Assembly: GCA_900104565.1 (NCBI GenBank)
Contig: LT629952.1
Span: forward strand, 496,001-560,000
Direction of reading: 5' to 3'
Source of the DNA: Ruminococcaceae bacterium Marseille-P2935
GTDB taxonomy: Bacteria > Bacillota > Clostridia > Oscillospirales > Ruminococcaceae
Length of the DNA: 64,000 nucleotides
In this document: positions 15,645 to 25,520 of the stretch, piece after piece
Position numbering within the stretch: position 1 is the stretch's first letter
Layout: each line of letters starts with the position of its first letter
The notes under the pieces: model-generated
Told to the model about the DNA's origin: nothing
The model's database searches: none
Seen by the model: the letters and a program-made list of their open reading frames with translations, nothing else
Made by a program: the position numbers and the translations under genes

Positions 15645-16664
15645 ATGAAAGCAGCATTAGAAAAAATCAAAGAAACTGCAATTGCTGTGCTGGAACAGAC
15701 CACCGAGATGAAAGCCATTGAAGACCTACGTGTAAAATATCTCGGAAAAAAAGGGGAAGTAACAGCAATTCTAAAGCAAATGGGGTCCCTCTCTGCTGAA
15801 GATCGTCCTATAATTGGCCAGCTGGCTAACGAAGTGCGCGCTGCCATTGAAGGAGAAATTACCAAACGTCTTGCAGAATTAAAAGAGGCCGAGCTAAACC
15901 GGAAGCTAAAGGAAGAAACCCTGGATGTTACCATGCCGGGCACCCGCAGGCCAATCGGCAAAAAGCACCCTCTGAGCCAGGTGCTGGATGAAGTCAAGGA
16001 AATCTTTTTAGGTATGGGATTTGATATTGCGCAAGGCCCAGAAGTGGAATACGACTACTACAACTTTGAAGCACTGAATATCCCCAAGAATCACCCGGCC
16101 CGTGATACTCAGGACACTTTTTATATTAATGACAATATTCTCCTGCGCACACAGACTTCCCCTGTGCAAATTCGCGTAATGGAGCAGCAAAAACCTCCCA
16201 TCCGCATTATTGCCCCCGGACGTGTTTACCGGTCGGATGCCGTGGATGCTACCCATTCCCCTCTTTTTCATCAAATTGAAGGGCTTGTAGTGGATAAAGG
16301 CATCACCATGGCTGATTTAAAGGGTACTCTTGAAATATTTGCAAAACGCCTGTATGGTGATGATACTGTCTGCCGTTTTAGGCCGCATCATTTTCCGTTT
16401 ACCGAACCTTCTGCAGAAGTAGACGTCATGTGCTTTGCCTGTCACGGCGAGGGCTGCCGCCTGTGCAAAGGTGAAGGCTGGATCGAAATTCTGGGCGCTG
16501 GTATGGTGCATCCCAAGGTTCTTTCCATCTGCGGAATTGACCCCGAAGAATATAGCGGATTTGCATTTGGTATGGGTCTGGAACGCATTGTAATGCGACG
16601 TTATAACATTGACGATATGAGGTTGTTGTTCGAAAATGACCTGAGATTCCTCAAACAATTTTAG
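15645..16664 (+). CDS. pheS: Phenylalanyl-tRNA synthetase alpha subunit
   Basis: Catalytic subunit of the alpha2-beta2 enzyme charging tRNA-Phe. 339 residues from ATG 15645, which follows GAGGTG; the frame extends 45 bases further up without a ribosome site. A coiled-coil N-terminal tRNA-binding arm is followed by the class II synthetase core with [19 protein letters not shown], motif 2 in [19 protein letters not shown], and motif 3 near the end ([18 protein letters not shown]). [18 protein letters not shown] segment carries cysteines typical of the clostridial/Bacillus subunit. Followed by pheT after 11 bases; controlled by the phenylalanine T-box. Confidence 0.97.
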   Translation: MKAALEKIKETAIAVLEQTTEMKAIEDLRVKYLGKKGEVTAILKQMGSLSAEDRPIIGQLANEVRAAIEGEITKRLAELKEAELNRKLKEETLDVTMPGTRRPIGKKHPLSQVLDEVKEIFLGMGFDIAQGPEVEYDYYNFEALNIPKNHPARDTQDTFYINDNILLRTQTSPVQIRVMEQQKPPIRIIAPGRVYRSDAVDATHSPLFHQIEGLVVDKGITMADLKGTLEIFAKRLYGDDTVCRFRPHHFPFTEPSAEVDVMCFACHGEGCRLCKGEGWIEILGAGMVHPKVLSICGIDPEEYSGFAFGMGLERIVMRRYNIDDMRLLFENDLRFLKQF

Positions 16665-16675
16665 GAGGTGCCGGT

Positions 16676-19054
16676 ATGAATCTTTCTATGAGATGGTTAT
16701 CTGAATTTGTAGATATTGGCGAGGTTTCTCCTCGCGAGTTTTCCGAGCGTATGACAATGTCCGGCTCAAAAGTGGAAGGATATGAAGTAGAAGGAGAGGA
16801 AATCTCCAATGTTGTTGTAGGTAAAATTCTTTCGGTAGAAAAGCACCCTGATTCCGACCACCTGGTAATCTGTATGGTAGACGTAGCTGCAGCAGAACCT
16901 GTACAGATTGTTACCGGTGCAAATAACGTTTTTGCCGGTGCTGTCGTTCCTGTTGCTTTGCATGGCTCTACCCTTCCTGGGGGAGTTAAGATTAAAAAAG
17001 GCAAACTACGCGGTGTTGAAAGCTGCGGTATGCTCTGCTCACTTAGCGAGCTTGGCCTTACTGTGCATGATTTTCCTTATGCCATTGAGGATGGAATTTT
17101 TATCATGCAGGAAGATTGCCGGATTGGGCAGGATATTCAGTCTGCCATTGGTTTAAATGATACTAAGGTTGAATTTGAAATCACGTCCAACCGCCCTGAC
17201 TGCCTGTCTATTACCGGCCTTGCCCGGGAAGCAGCCGTCACCTTCGGCAAACCGCTGAAGCTTCATACTCCAGTGGTAAAAGGTAGTGGAGATGATATCC
17301 ACAGCCATTTAAATGTAGAAATCAAAGCACCTGAGCTTTGTCATCGCTATGTTGCTAAAATGGTAAAAAATATTAAAGTTGCCCCCTCGCCCCGTTGGAT
17401 GCGGGAACGTCTTCGCGCCTGCGGAGTTCGCCCAATCAATAATATTGTTGATATTACCAACTATGTCATGCTGGAATATGGCCAGCCTATGCATGCTTTT
17501 GATTATCAGTATGTAAAAGAGGGCAAAATTGTAGTACGCCATGCCGAGCAGGGTGAGTCCATTATGACCTTAGACGGTGTTGAACGCAGCCTGTCTCCTG
17601 ATATGCTGGTAATTGCCGATGCTGCGACGCCTTCGGCGGTTGCAGGTGTAATGGGTGGTGAATACAGCGGAATTAATGACAACACCAATACCATTGTTTT
17701 TGAATCTGCCTGTTTCTTGGGCAGTTCGGTACGCATAACCGCTAAAAAGCTAGGTATGCGCACCGAAAGCTCCGGCCGTTTTGAAAAGGGTCTTGACCCA
17801 GAAACCTGTGTTCCTGCTATCCTGCGTGCTTGCGAACTGGTGGAACTGCTGGGCGCCGGCGAGGTCATGGATGGCATGATTGATGAATACCCCGCCCCCA
17901 AAGCCCCGGTTATGATAGACCTGGAACCAGATTGGATCAATCGTTTCTTGGGAATTAAGTTACCGGAAAGCCGGATGGAAGAAATTCTGCGTCACCTGGA
18001 TTTTAAAGTGGAAAACGGAAAAGTAATCCCCCCCAGCTTCCGCTCTGACATTGAACACAAAGCCGATGTGGCAGAAGAAATTGCGCGAATTTATGGCTAT
18101 GACAAAATTCCTTCTACCGCAGTACGCGGTTCTGCCCAGGGCAAGTTAACCGAACGCCAAAAATATGAGCGGCGGATAAATGACGTTCTGCTTGGGCAAG
18201 GGTTATATGAGGTTGCCACCTACTCGTTTATTAGCCCCAAATATTATGACAAAATCAATCTGCCTGAAAACAGTGAGCTGCGGAATTCTGTGGTCATCAG
18301 CAACCCTTTGGGCGAAGACACCAGCGTCATGAGAACCACTGCTGTCCCCTCTATGCTGGAAGTACTTGCACGCAATTACAATAACCGCAATTTAAATGCA
18401 TCTCTATACGAAATTGCTACCGAATATACCCCGCGCGGAGAAGAGGAACTGCCCATTGAAAAAAATAAAATAGTCGTTGGTATGTACGGTACTGAAACCG
18501 ACTATTATGTATTAAAAGGAATTATCGAAACTCTGCTGGAAGCATGCGATGTAAAGGGTTGGGACATTACACCTGTTTTGGAGGATCCCACTTTCCACCC
18601 CGGCCGTTGTGCAAAACTAACTGTCGGTGAAGCAACACTGGGAATTTTGGGTGAAATACACCCCTCTGTCTGCCAAAATTATGGAATTGGAACGAAAGTT
18701 TACCTGGCCAAACTGGATGTAGATACCATGTTTGACGCCAGGGTGATAGAGAAAAAATATTCGCCTATGCCTAAATTCCCGGCATCTAGCCGTGATCTGG
18801 CAATTGTATGCGATCAATCTCTGCCAGTGCTTTTCATAGAAAAAGCAATCCGTTCCGCCGTTGGCAAGATTTTGGAAAAGGTGGAATTATTTGATGTTTA
18901 CCAAGGCAGTCAGATTGAAAAAGGCAAAAAAAGCGTTGCTTATAATATTACCATGCGTGCTGCAGACCGCACCCTCACAGATGAGGAATGTGATAAGGCT
19001 GTAAAAAATATTCTTACTGAACTGCAAAAAATCGGCGCTGTTTTAAGGGTTTAA
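16676..19054 (+). CDS. pheT: Phenylalanyl-tRNA synthetase beta subunit
   Basis: Editing and tRNA-binding subunit, 792 residues, the normal bacterial length. Domains in order: the tRNA-binding OB fold (about 40-155, with [14 protein letters not shown]), B3/B4 editing domain (about 210-380, [19 protein letters not shown]), B5 domain (about 400-470), catalytic-like core (about 485-680), and the C-terminal anticodon-binding FDX domain (from about 700, [17 protein letters not shown]). ATG 16676 follows AGGAGGTG. Second gene of the pheS-pheT operon. No obvious GC-rich terminator follows; only an AT-rich stem is seen after the stop. Confidence 0.97.
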   Translation: MNLSMRWLSEFVDIGEVSPREFSERMTMSGSKVEGYEVEGEEISNVVVGKILSVEKHPDSDHLVICMVDVAAAEPVQIVTGANNVFAGAVVPVALHGSTLPGGVKIKKGKLRGVESCGMLCSLSELGLTVHDFPYAIEDGIFIMQEDCRIGQDIQSAIGLNDTKVEFEITSNRPDCLSITGLAREAAVTFGKPLKLHTPVVKGSGDDIHSHLNVEIKAPELCHRYVAKMVKNIKVAPSPRWMRERLRACGVRPINNIVDITNYVMLEYGQPMHAFDYQYVKEGKIVVRHAEQGESIMTLDGVERSLSPDMLVIADAATPSAVAGVMGGEYSGINDNTNTIVFESACFLGSSVRITAKKLGMRTESSGRFEKGLDPETCVPAILRACELVELLGAGEVMDGMIDEYPAPKAPVMIDLEPDWINRFLGIKLPESRMEEILRHLDFKVENGKVIPPSFRSDIEHKADVAEEIARIYGYDKIPSTAVRGSAQGKLTERQKYERRINDVLLGQGLYEVATYSFISPKYYDKINLPENSELRNSVVISNPLGEDTSVMRTTAVPSMLEVLARNYNNRNLNASLYEIATEYTPRGEEELPIEKNKIVVGMYGTETDYYVLKGIIETLLEACDVKGWDITPVLEDPTFHPGRCAKLTVGEATLGILGEIHPSVCQNYGIGTKVYLAKLDVDTMFDARVIEKKYSPMPKFPASSRDLAIVCDQSLPVLFIEKAIRSAVGKILEKVELFDVYQGSQIEKGKKSVAYNITMRAADRTLTDEECDKAVKNILTELQKIGAVLRV

Positions 19055-19099
19055 ACTTTTTTACAGTTCTAAAAGTTTTCTTAAATTCCTTTCTGTCGG

Positions 19100-19128
19100 T
19101 TGAATTGGCCGGCAAATTATTGTATGAT
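19100..19128 (+). promoter_or_regulatory. Sigma-A promoter of the IreB-family gene
   Basis: TTGAAT (19100-19105), 17-base spacer, TATGAT (19123-19128). The predicted transcription start (about 19135) rules out the longer frame beginning at 19105 and supports the ATG at 19150. Confidence 0.7.
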
Positions 19129-19149
19129 ATGGATAAAGGGGTGAATGTT

Positions 19150-19395
19150 ATGCACGAACCAACAATTGCATTCTCTATTCATGAAGATAAAGAAATGCAG
19201 GTAAAACAAATTTTGACTACCGTTTATGATGCTCTGCGTCAAAAGGGTTATAACCCCATAAACCAGATTGTCGGTTATATATTATCTGAAGACCCCACCT
19301 ATATCACAACGCATAACAATGCGCGCGGGCTAATCCGCCGAATTGATCGAGATGAGCTGCTTCAAATTTTGGTAAAATCTTATCTCAACGATTAG
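19150..19395 (+). CDS. IreB family regulatory phosphoprotein (UPF0297/YrzL)
   Basis: 81-residue cytoplasmic protein of the IreB/YrzL family. In Enterococcus, IreB is the substrate of the PASTA kinase IreK and controls cephalosporin tolerance. The signature [22 protein letters not shown] of the family is matched here by [20 protein letters not shown] (20 residues), followed by [20 protein letters not shown]. In many Firmicutes it is grouped with ruvX (yrrK) and DUF1292; here it is alone between its own promoter and a strong terminator. I chose ATG 19150 (AAAGGGGTG upstream). The only PASTA kinase-like gene in this window (7408-9096) is a pseudokinase and cannot be its kinase. Confidence 0.93.
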   Translation: MHEPTIAFSIHEDKEMQVKQILTTVYDALRQKGYNPINQIVGYILSEDPTYITTHNNARGLIRRIDRDELLQILVKSYLND

Positions 19396-19407
19396 AAAAA
19401 ACGATTT

Positions 19408-19445
19408 GTGCGGCCGGAGGTGTTCTGGCCGCACTTTAGTTTTTC
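19408..19445 (+). terminator. Terminator after the IreB-family gene
   Basis: GTGCGGCC (19408-19415) pairs perfectly with GGCCGCAC (19427-19434), then a T-rich tail. Confidence 0.9.
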
Positions 19446-19450
19446 TTTTG

Positions 19451-19479
19451 TTTACATGAAGCTACTTTTATGGTATACT
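19451..19479 (+). promoter_or_regulatory. Sigma-A promoter of the 94-residue protein gene
   Basis: TTTACA (19451-19456), 17-base spacer, TATACT (19474-19479). Confidence 0.7.
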
Positions 19480-19593
19480 ATCTTTTATTAGCTTTGCGCA
19501 AAAATTCTTTAATAAAAAAGTTACTGGTTAATTCTGTTAAAAAAGAAAAAATCATGTAACTATTTTTATATTAAATTAACAGGAGGAATTAAG

Positions 19594-19878
19594 ATGGCAA
19601 AAAAGAATGACATGCTAATGTATAAGGGAAAACCTCTTGTTCGCAGCGGCAATACCATTTACTACGGCAATATGTCCGATCAATATGTAGCAATGCTGCA
19701 AATTATGGATGCGGTTCCTTTTCAGGATATTATGCTTCCCAGTAAGGTAACGGTTCAGGTGATTGCCACTGACACTGACCTGCGCCCCAAAGAACGTATT
19801 TTAAAACGTACGGAAAAAAACGGCCTTTATTCTGCTTTAAATATTGCTGATATCTGGCTGGAACGTGCACTCTCTTAA
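19594..19878 (+). CDS. Small conserved-looking protein of unknown function
   Basis: 94 residues, soluble, basic N-terminus (MAKKNDMLMYKGKPLVRSGN), a repeated tyrosine stretch (TIYYGNMSDQYVAML) and a mixed beta/alpha composition (KVTVQVIATDTDLRPKERILKRTEK). It has a textbook ribosome site (AGGAGGAATTAAG before ATG 19594), its own promoter and its own terminator, so it is surely expressed. I cannot assign a family. No membrane segment, no cysteines and no signal peptide. The repeated positive charges could suit an RNA or ribosome partner, but that is speculation. Confidence 0.8.
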   Translation: MAKKNDMLMYKGKPLVRSGNTIYYGNMSDQYVAMLQIMDAVPFQDIMLPSKVTVQVIATDTDLRPKERILKRTEKNGLYSALNIADIWLERALS

Positions 19879-19925
19879 ATTTTAACAACCTCAGTCTTTC
19901 GCGTTCGGTCCAAACGCTGTTTTCT

Positions 19926-19966
19926 CAAAGCGGTAATCATGTGCCACATGATTTACCGCTTTTTTC
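19926..19966. terminator. Terminator after the 94-residue gene
   Basis: AAGCGGTAATCATGTG paired with CACATGATTTACCGCTT (one bulge), then a T run. The remainder of the gap to mutS2 (19967-20165) shows no gene or recognisable RNA. Confidence 0.85.
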
Positions 19967-20165
19967 TATGAGTGACTTAAGCATAACAGATCACTGGTTC
20001 TGTTGGTAAAAATAAAAAAGTTCAGCTTTTATAGACAAGCGGCACAGGTCGCCAAATAACAAGAGTTTTGACAGCTAAAACTTAACAAAAAAGGTTCTAC
20101 TATTTTATAGTGGCAGGACGAGAGATGCGACGGGTAAAAAAGAGTACTACAGCGTAATACCTGTT

Positions 20166-20204
20166 AAAAAAACAAGCCTTCGATTCATCGAAGGCTTGTT
20201 TTTT
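20166..20204 (-). terminator. Terminator of mutS2
   Basis: Stem ACAAGCCTTCGAT/ATCGAAGGCTTGT with flanking A and T runs, so it can act on both strands. It sits just past the mutS2 stop. Confidence 0.92.
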
Positions 20205-20205
20205 A

Positions 20206-22593
20206 TTATTTCAGTTCAACCACAGTGACGCCGCTTTCTCCCTCCCCGTATACACCCAAACGGAAGGTTCGTACCTGACGATGTTTTCTCAAGCGGGTTT
20301 GCACTGCCGCCCGCAACGCACCAGTGCCTTTTCCATGAATAACTGTAACGTTTTTCATGCCAGATAAAACCGCATTATCCAAAAACATATCCAGGTCTAA
20401 TAGGGCCTCATCTACAGTTTTTCCTCTTAGATCCAACTCTGCCTTTACTTCCCTCTCACCCTTGCCTGTAACGTTCTTAGTGGAAATTGCACCACGGTTA
20501 AAAGTTACTTTTTTCTGGTTACTTAGCAAACGCAGCTGGCTTATATTCACGCTGGTTTTAAAAATACCTGCCTGAACCTGAACATTCCCCGAAGCATCTG
20601 GATCACTCAACAGTACTCCTTCCTTATTTAAATCGGTAAGCAGTACCATATCACCCTTTTTCAGCGGCCGTGGCAGATGATAGTCAGAGTTTTCTTTTTT
20701 TAATACAGGGTCAGCTAAATCATAAAGTTTACGCATATTACCTTTAAATTTTGATTTGGAACCCGCAACCAGTTTGGAAAATTCCTCGCTGTCTTTTTGG
20801 CGGCGTACCTCCTCCAGTTCAGCCATAAGGTCCTCGGACTGCTGTTTTACACTTTCAACAATTTTCCGTGCTTCAAAGCGGGCGCGCTCTATTTCATCAT
20901 CTTTAGCACGCTCCAACTGTTTTTTATATTTTTCTATCTCACGAGAGTCATTCTGTGCCTTAATACGCATATCCCTGGCTTTTGTTTTTTCTGATTCCAG
21001 CTCCTGTCTGGTTTTTTCCAATTGTGATACCACATCTTCAAAACGGGTGTTTTCACTGGAAACAAAAGACTTCGCCCGGTCTATTACTCCGGCGTCCAGT
21101 CCAAGCTTTTCACTGATAGCAAACGCGTTGGAGCGCCCGGGCACACCAATCAACAACCGATAAGTTGGCTGCAAGGTGGTTACATCGAATTCACAGCACG
21201 CATTTTCAATCCCATCTGTTTCCAGTGCAAACATTTTAATTTCGGCATAGTGTGTCGTAGCTGCAATCTTAGCACGAAACAGCCGCAGCCGCTCGATAAT
21301 AGCTACTGCCAGGGCGGCTCCCTCCACCGGGTCGGTACCGGCACCCAGCTCATCTAAAAGCACAAGGGTTTCGGAATCCGCTTCCTCTAAAATGGAAACG
21401 ATATTGGTCATATGGGCAGAAAAGGTGGACAAGCTTTGTTCAATGCTTTGTTCATCCCCAATATCTGCCAGCACCTTTTGAAAGATGGAAATTTTGCTGT
21501 CTGCCCCTACAGGAAGCATCAGCCCGCACATTGCCATTAAGGTAAGCAGACCTAGTGTTTTAAGGGCAACAGTTTTACCGCCCGTGTTTGGTCCGGTAAT
21601 TACTAAGGTGTCAAAAGCATCCCCCAGGCGAATATCAACCGGAACAACTTTCTGCGAATCGATCAACGGGTGTCTTGCCCTATTTAAAATAATCTTCTGA
21701 TCATTGGTAACTTCCACAACATTGGCTTTCATTCGGTCAGCCAAACGGGTTTTTGCAAATAATAAATCAAGCTCAACCAGTACGGAATAGCTTTCTATAA
21801 TCCCCTGCGCATAAAGCGCCACCTCAGCTGAAAATTCACCGATAATGCGGTTAATTTCCTGCCGTTCCTTTGCTTCCAGCACTCGTACTTCGTTATTTGC
21901 TTCAACAACGCCGATTGGCTCAATAAATACAGTGGCACCGCTGGAAGAAGTATCATGCACCATACCTTTTACTTCATTTTTACACTCTGCTTTAACAGGA
22001 ACAACAAAGCGGCCGTCCCTCATAGTGACAATCGGTTCCTGAAGCAGTTTTTGATAAATTGGGGATTTAATCATTTTATCTAATTGATCCCGCACCTTAA
22101 GCTGGGTATTTTTTATTTTACGTCGAATATCCGCAAGCTCCGGACTGGCTATATCGGCAAGTTCATCTTCCGATAAAATACAGGTTGTGAGCTTTTCTTC
22201 CAGTGTCCGGTTGGGAAACAGATTTTCAAAATACTCCTGCAGAGAGGGATATGTATTATCGCATTCACCATACCAGTCAGAAACGGAACGAATCACCCGA
22301 AGTACTGAAGAAATTTCAAGTAATTCCCGCAAACTTAAGGTGCCTCCAAGCTGACTGCGTTTTAATGCAGCATTGCAGTTTTTTACACCGCGAACACTTG
22401 GTGTGCCATAGCGGTTAGATAAAGTATGAGCATCTGCTGTTTTTTGCATAAGCTGCAATACTTCACGATAATTGGTGCTGGGCCGAAGCTGTAGCGCCAA
22501 ATCTCTGCTGTCATCACACCCTGTCTGCTCTGCCAGCATGGCCAGCACCTTGTCAAGTTCTAATGCTTTACATTGTTTTTCAATCTGATACAT
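20206..22593 (-). CDS. mutS2: Endonuclease MutS2
   Basis: 795-residue MutS-family ATPase without the mismatch-recognition domain. MutS2 suppresses homologous recombination and, in Bacillus, rescues collided ribosomes. Order: core/lever helices (1-300, with FVVPVKAECKNEVKGMVHD and SGATVFIEP), ATPase domain with Walker A TGPNTGGKTVALKTLGLL and LLDELGAGTDP, a long charged coiled coil (about 510-610), a KOW-like segment, and the C-terminal Smr nuclease domain (about 715-795) with LDLRG and VIHGKGTGALR. Start ATG 22591-22593 overlaps recO by 14 bases, so the two are translationally coupled. Last gene of the long yqfC-to-mutS2 run. Confidence 0.96.
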   Translation of the reverse strand: MYQIEKQCKALELDKVLAMLAEQTGCDDSRDLALQLRPSTNYREVLQLMQKTADAHTLSNRYGTPSVRGVKNCNAALKRSQLGGTLSLRELLEISSVLRVIRSVSDWYGECDNTYPSLQEYFENLFPNRTLEEKLTTCILSEDELADIASPELADIRRKIKNTQLKVRDQLDKMIKSPIYQKLLQEPIVTMRDGRFVVPVKAECKNEVKGMVHDTSSSGATVFIEPIGVVEANNEVRVLEAKERQEINRIIGEFSAEVALYAQGIIESYSVLVELDLLFAKTRLADRMKANVVEVTNDQKIILNRARHPLIDSQKVVPVDIRLGDAFDTLVITGPNTGGKTVALKTLGLLTLMAMCGLMLPVGADSKISIFQKVLADIGDEQSIEQSLSTFSAHMTNIVSILEEADSETLVLLDELGAGTDPVEGAALAVAIIERLRLFRAKIAATTHYAEIKMFALETDGIENACCEFDVTTLQPTYRLLIGVPGRSNAFAISEKLGLDAGVIDRAKSFVSSENTRFEDVVSQLEKTRQELESEKTKARDMRIKAQNDSREIEKYKKQLERAKDDEIERARFEARKIVESVKQQSEDLMAELEEVRRQKDSEEFSKLVAGSKSKFKGNMRKLYDLADPVLKKENSDYHLPRPLKKGDMVLLTDLNKEGVLLSDPDASGNVQVQAGIFKTSVNISQLRLLSNQKKVTFNRGAISTKNVTGKGEREVKAELDLRGKTVDEALLDLDMFLDNAVLSGMKNVTVIHGKGTGALRAAVQTRLRKHRQVRTFRLGVYGEGESGVTVVELK

Positions 22594-23365
22594 TTTCTAC
22601 CCCTACTTGATCCCTAAATGAAAATAACGAATGATAAAAATCCAACGTTTTAAACCTTTTATCCAACTGTGCCAATAAATATTTTTCACAAATTTCACTA
22701 AACTGTGCAAGCGCAACACGGGGAAGTGCAAAGTTAAACAGTTTGGAAAAATCCGCATATATTACATGGCGCATTGCAGTAAGAACACCCTTTGGTACAG
22801 AAATAAAACCGGCTGGAACAGCACCATTACAACAATCAAAACAAAGCAGTCCTCCGCTCATGGGTGAAAAATACATCTGCTCATCTTCAAACGCCATACA
22901 TTTGGAGCATCCAACCAGGTTTGGCATATAACCAGCCATAGTAAGCAGTCTTAACTCAAATACTGCTTTTAAAAACACTTGACTGCGCTTATCCTGTTCT
23001 AAAAAATGCAGGACATTGAGCATTAGCCTTAAATATTCTCCGGCCTCTTCCCCTTCTGGCGCTAATTCCAAACATAATTCAGAAAAGTACGAGGCTAAAG
23101 CCAGTTTTTCAATATCACTGCGCAATGCAAAAAAGGTCGCATTGGTTTCGGCACTGTCAACCGAATAGCGGCCTTTACTGGAAAACAAAATAAAATGCGA
23201 ATAGCAGAACAATTCGGTAGAAGACGCCAGTTTGCTTCTTAACCGCTTTGCTCCGTTCGCATAGGCGCTGATAACGCCATATTCTTTTGTGAGTATGGTA
23301 ATCAGGCGAGTATCTTCATCGATATTGCGCTCCCTGATCACAACCCCGTCGGTTGTCAGCTGCAT
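22580..23365 (-). CDS. recO: DNA repair protein RecO
   Basis: Recombination mediator that loads RecA with RecR on single-stranded DNA. 261 residues: N-terminal OB fold (LTTDGVVIRERNIDEDTRLITIL), helical middle, and the zinc-binding region with CSKC and LCFDCC (four cysteines, about residues 148-181). It overlaps mutS2 downstream and the yqzL-like ORF upstream. Position after era is the standard Firmicutes arrangement. No anomaly seen apart from the dense overlaps. Confidence 0.93.
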   Translation of the reverse strand: MQLTTDGVVIRERNIDEDTRLITILTKEYGVISAYANGAKRLRSKLASSTELFCYSHFILFSSKGRYSVDSAETNATFFALRSDIEKLALASYFSELCLELAPEGEEAGEYLRLMLNVLHFLEQDKRSQVFLKAVFELRLLTMAGYMPNLVGCSKCMAFEDEQMYFSPMSGGLLCFDCCNGAVPAGFISVPKGVLTAMRHVIYADFSKLFNFALPRVALAQFSEICEKYLLAQLDKRFKTLDFYHSLFSFRDQVGVENVSD

Positions 23366-23498
23366 AGCCCGATATAACTCCCTCAGCCTGCAGTTGGGTG
23401 TTGATGTTTTGAGGCTGTTTTTTTGTATAGCAATAGTTTAAATAATCTTCAATTTTGCCGGTACGTTCAAACCGTGTCCAGGCGTCGTCTATCTTCAT
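23316..23498 (-). CDS. YqzL-like small protein
   Basis: 60 codons between era and recO, exactly where Bacillus and Clostridium carry yqzL. The first 25 residues (IDDAWTRFERTGKIEDYLNY) match the YqzL pattern W..F..TG.I..YL. The tail (after about residue 40) overlaps the recO start by 50 bases and is probably not conserved. A GGGGGA-type ribosome site precedes the ATG at 23496-23498. Function unknown; it is co-transcribed with recO. Confidence 0.7.
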   Translation of the reverse strand: MKIDDAWTRFERTGKIEDYLNYCYTKKQPQNINTQLQAEGVISGYAADNRRGCDQGAQYR

Positions 23499-23603
23499 AT
23501 CAGATTCCCCCTGTATGCTTACTGTATTAACAGTATTACACCCGGTAAGCTTGATATGAGCGGTAAACTATTGAAAATTTTCCATATATTTTGTATTGAC
23601 AGC

Positions 23604-24494
23604 CTAATTAAAACCCAGATAGCGGATGATCGTCTCCTTATTACGCCAATCCTCCCGCACCTTTACCCAACATTGCAGGTTCACTTTAATATCTAGAAAT
23701 GCTTCAATCTCTTCCCTTGCCTGAGAAGCAATTTTTTTAAGCATTTGACCATTTTTTCCAATAATCATACCTTTATGGTTATCACGCTCACAGTAGATAA
23801 CTGCTTCAATATCAATAATCGGCTTGTCCTCACGCTCTTTCATGGATTCTACCGAAACCGCCGTACCATGTGGAATTTCTTCCTGCATATTATTCAGCAG
23901 CTTTTCCCGTATGATTTCGCCTACGATCACTCTCTCCGGCTGGTCGGTCATAGCATCATCTGGGAAAAAATGTGGGCCTTCACAAGCAAACGCCTCCAGC
24001 TCCTGAAAAAGGTCCTCAGTGCCTTCCCCTGTCATAGCAGACATTGGCACAACGGCTTCAAAATTATGCAGCTTTGAATAGGCAGAAATCCGCTCCAGCA
24101 GCTGTTCTTTTTGACTTAACAAATCGATTTTATTAATAACTAAAATAGCAGGAAGACGCATTGTTTTAAAATTTTCAATCAGCTCTTGCTCCGCTTTGGT
24201 TACCTCACCTTTGGGTTCTACTACCAACACTGCTACATCCACATCCGCCACAGAATCTGCTACCTGTTTGACCATATATTCGCTCAGTTTTGTTTTGGCC
24301 TTATGCAAACCCGGCGTATCAATAAATACATACTGGGTCTCTCCTTTAGTTAATACACCGTTAATACGAGTTCTGGTAGTTTGGGGTTTGTTTGAAACAA
24401 TAGCTACTTTTTCACCTACCAATCGGTTCAGCAGTGACGATTTTCCCACATTGGGTTTTCCCACAATGGCTACAAACGCGGATTTTGTCTGCAT
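23604..24494 (-). CDS. era: GTPase Era
   Basis: Essential GTPase that binds the 3' end of 16S rRNA during 30S maturation. 296 residues: G1 GKPNVGKSSLLN, G2/T-loop TTRTRING, G3 DTPGLHKAKTKL, G4 NKIDLL, G5 SAMTGEG, then a C-terminal KH domain with GMIIGKNGQMLKKI. Start ATG 24492-24494 follows AGGAGG. Neighbours dgkA and yqzL/recO are as in Bacillus, but the cdd gene usually between dgkA and era is absent. Confidence 0.97.
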   Translation of the reverse strand: MQTKSAFVAIVGKPNVGKSSLLNRLVGEKVAIVSNKPQTTRTRINGVLTKGETQYVFIDTPGLHKAKTKLSEYMVKQVADSVADVDVAVLVVEPKGEVTKAEQELIENFKTMRLPAILVINKIDLLSQKEQLLERISAYSKLHNFEAVVPMSAMTGEGTEDLFQELEAFACEGPHFFPDDAMTDQPERVIVGEIIREKLLNNMQEEIPHGTAVSVESMKEREDKPIIDIEAVIYCERDNHKGMIIGKNGQMLKKIASQAREEIEAFLDIKVNLQCWVKVREDWRNKETIIRYLGFN

Positions 24495-24510
24495 AGTTTC
24501 CTCCTAAATT

Positions 24511-25014
24511 TTAACGTCTCTTCCCTTTTGGCTGGTATGTTAGCTTTCGTAACATTTTAGGGCCGGCAAACACAAAGCAAACCGCCAGCAGCACCGAAAG
24601 CAAAAAAAACAGAAGACCCCAGCTATTGCTTCGTATCATATTCCAAAAATTAATCCAGCCTAATGGGTCTCCCAGCAGAATAACTGCTACCGCCACGCTA
24701 GCAGCGGCCGATACAAAAACTGCACCTGCCGCAATATCCTTTGCAATTCTTGCTAAGATATGATAGGCAGGCGATAACAAATTTATTACAGTCTCTATGG
24801 ATGTATTGATCATTTCACACATAAGCACTGCGCATACTGTTAAAATAAGCAGTGTGTTTTCACCCTTAGTCAACGAAAAAAAGCGGGAAATGAAAAAGAC
24901 ATATCCCGCTGCAACCAAGTGAATGCGCATATTGCGTTCATTGAGGATACAGTACCATATCCCCCTTAGGGCATACCGAAAGCTGTTTGCCAGCTTTCTC
25001 AGCTCATCACCCAT
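24511..25014 (-). CDS. dgkA: Diacylglycerol/undecaprenol kinase family membrane protein
   Basis: 167-residue integral membrane lipid kinase, probably phosphorylating undecaprenol to feed the cell-wall lipid carrier as in other Gram-positives. N-terminal SFRYALRGIWYCILNERNMRIHL, three hydrophobic segments (about 32-50, 55-75, 95-115) and the family residues EMINTSIETVINL and KDIAAGAVF. A fourth hydrophobic stretch near the C-terminus (about 135-155) makes it longer than the ~120-130 residues usual for the family. Located between ybeY and era, 6 bases after ybeY. The start at 25012-25014 overlaps nothing. Confidence 0.9.
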   Translation of the reverse strand: MGDELRKLANSFRYALRGIWYCILNERNMRIHLVAAGYVFFISRFFSLTKGENTLLILTVCAVLMCEMINTSIETVINLLSPAYHILARIAKDIAAGAVFVSAAASVAVAVILLGDPLGWINFWNMIRSNSWGLLFFLLSVLLAVCFVFAGPKMLRKLTYQPKGKRR

Positions 25015-25020
25015 GACTTG

Positions 25021-25518
25021 TTACTCCATTACATAGCTCGCATCTCTAGGTAAACCTAACTTGGCTAACACCGCTTCTTCTTTTTCTCTCATCCGCAATG
25101 CCTCCATACCACCCACCTCATGGTCGTAACCCAGCAAGTGCAGCATAGAGTGAACGGTAAGAAAACCAATTTCGCGCTGCAGCGAGTGCCCATAAAGCTC
25201 GGCTTGCTCTACAGCGCGCTCTACCGAAATAACAATATCCCCCAGCATGTATGCACCAGTCTCCTCATTGACATCATACACGCCATTTTCTCCCATAGGG
25301 AAAGAAAGAACATCCGTCGGAATATCTTTGTTACGGTACTCGCTGTTCAACTGACGAATTTGCTGGTCATCAATAAAACTAACGCTTACCTCTGCGGTGC
25401 CCTCAAATTCTTCCAACTCTAAAACAGCATGACAACAACGGCGAATTAACAAACGGATCCCCGTAGGAATTTTTACTGCTTTTTGTCTATTTGAAATTAA
25501 TACTTTTATTGCAACCAT
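25021..25518 (-). CDS. ybeY: Endoribonuclease YbeY (16S rRNA maturation factor)
   Basis: Zinc-dependent RNase needed for 16S rRNA 3'-end processing and ribosome quality control. 165 residues; the metal site HSMLHLLGYDH (H-x3-H-x5-H) is intact near residue 123, preceded by the conserved DVLSFPMGE and LGDIVIS. The gene directly follows phoH, with 2 bases between stop and start, which indicates translational coupling. The pgpH (yqfF) gene that lies between phoH and ybeY in Bacillus is missing. Confidence 0.95.
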   Translation of the reverse strand: MVAIKVLISNRQKAVKIPTGIRLLIRRCCHAVLELEEFEGTAEVSVSFIDDQQIRQLNSEYRNKDIPTDVLSFPMGENGVYDVNEETGAYMLGDIVISVERAVEQAELYGHSLQREIGFLTVHSMLHLLGYDHEVGGMEALRMREKEEAVLAKLGLPRDASYVME

Positions 25519-25520
25519 AA

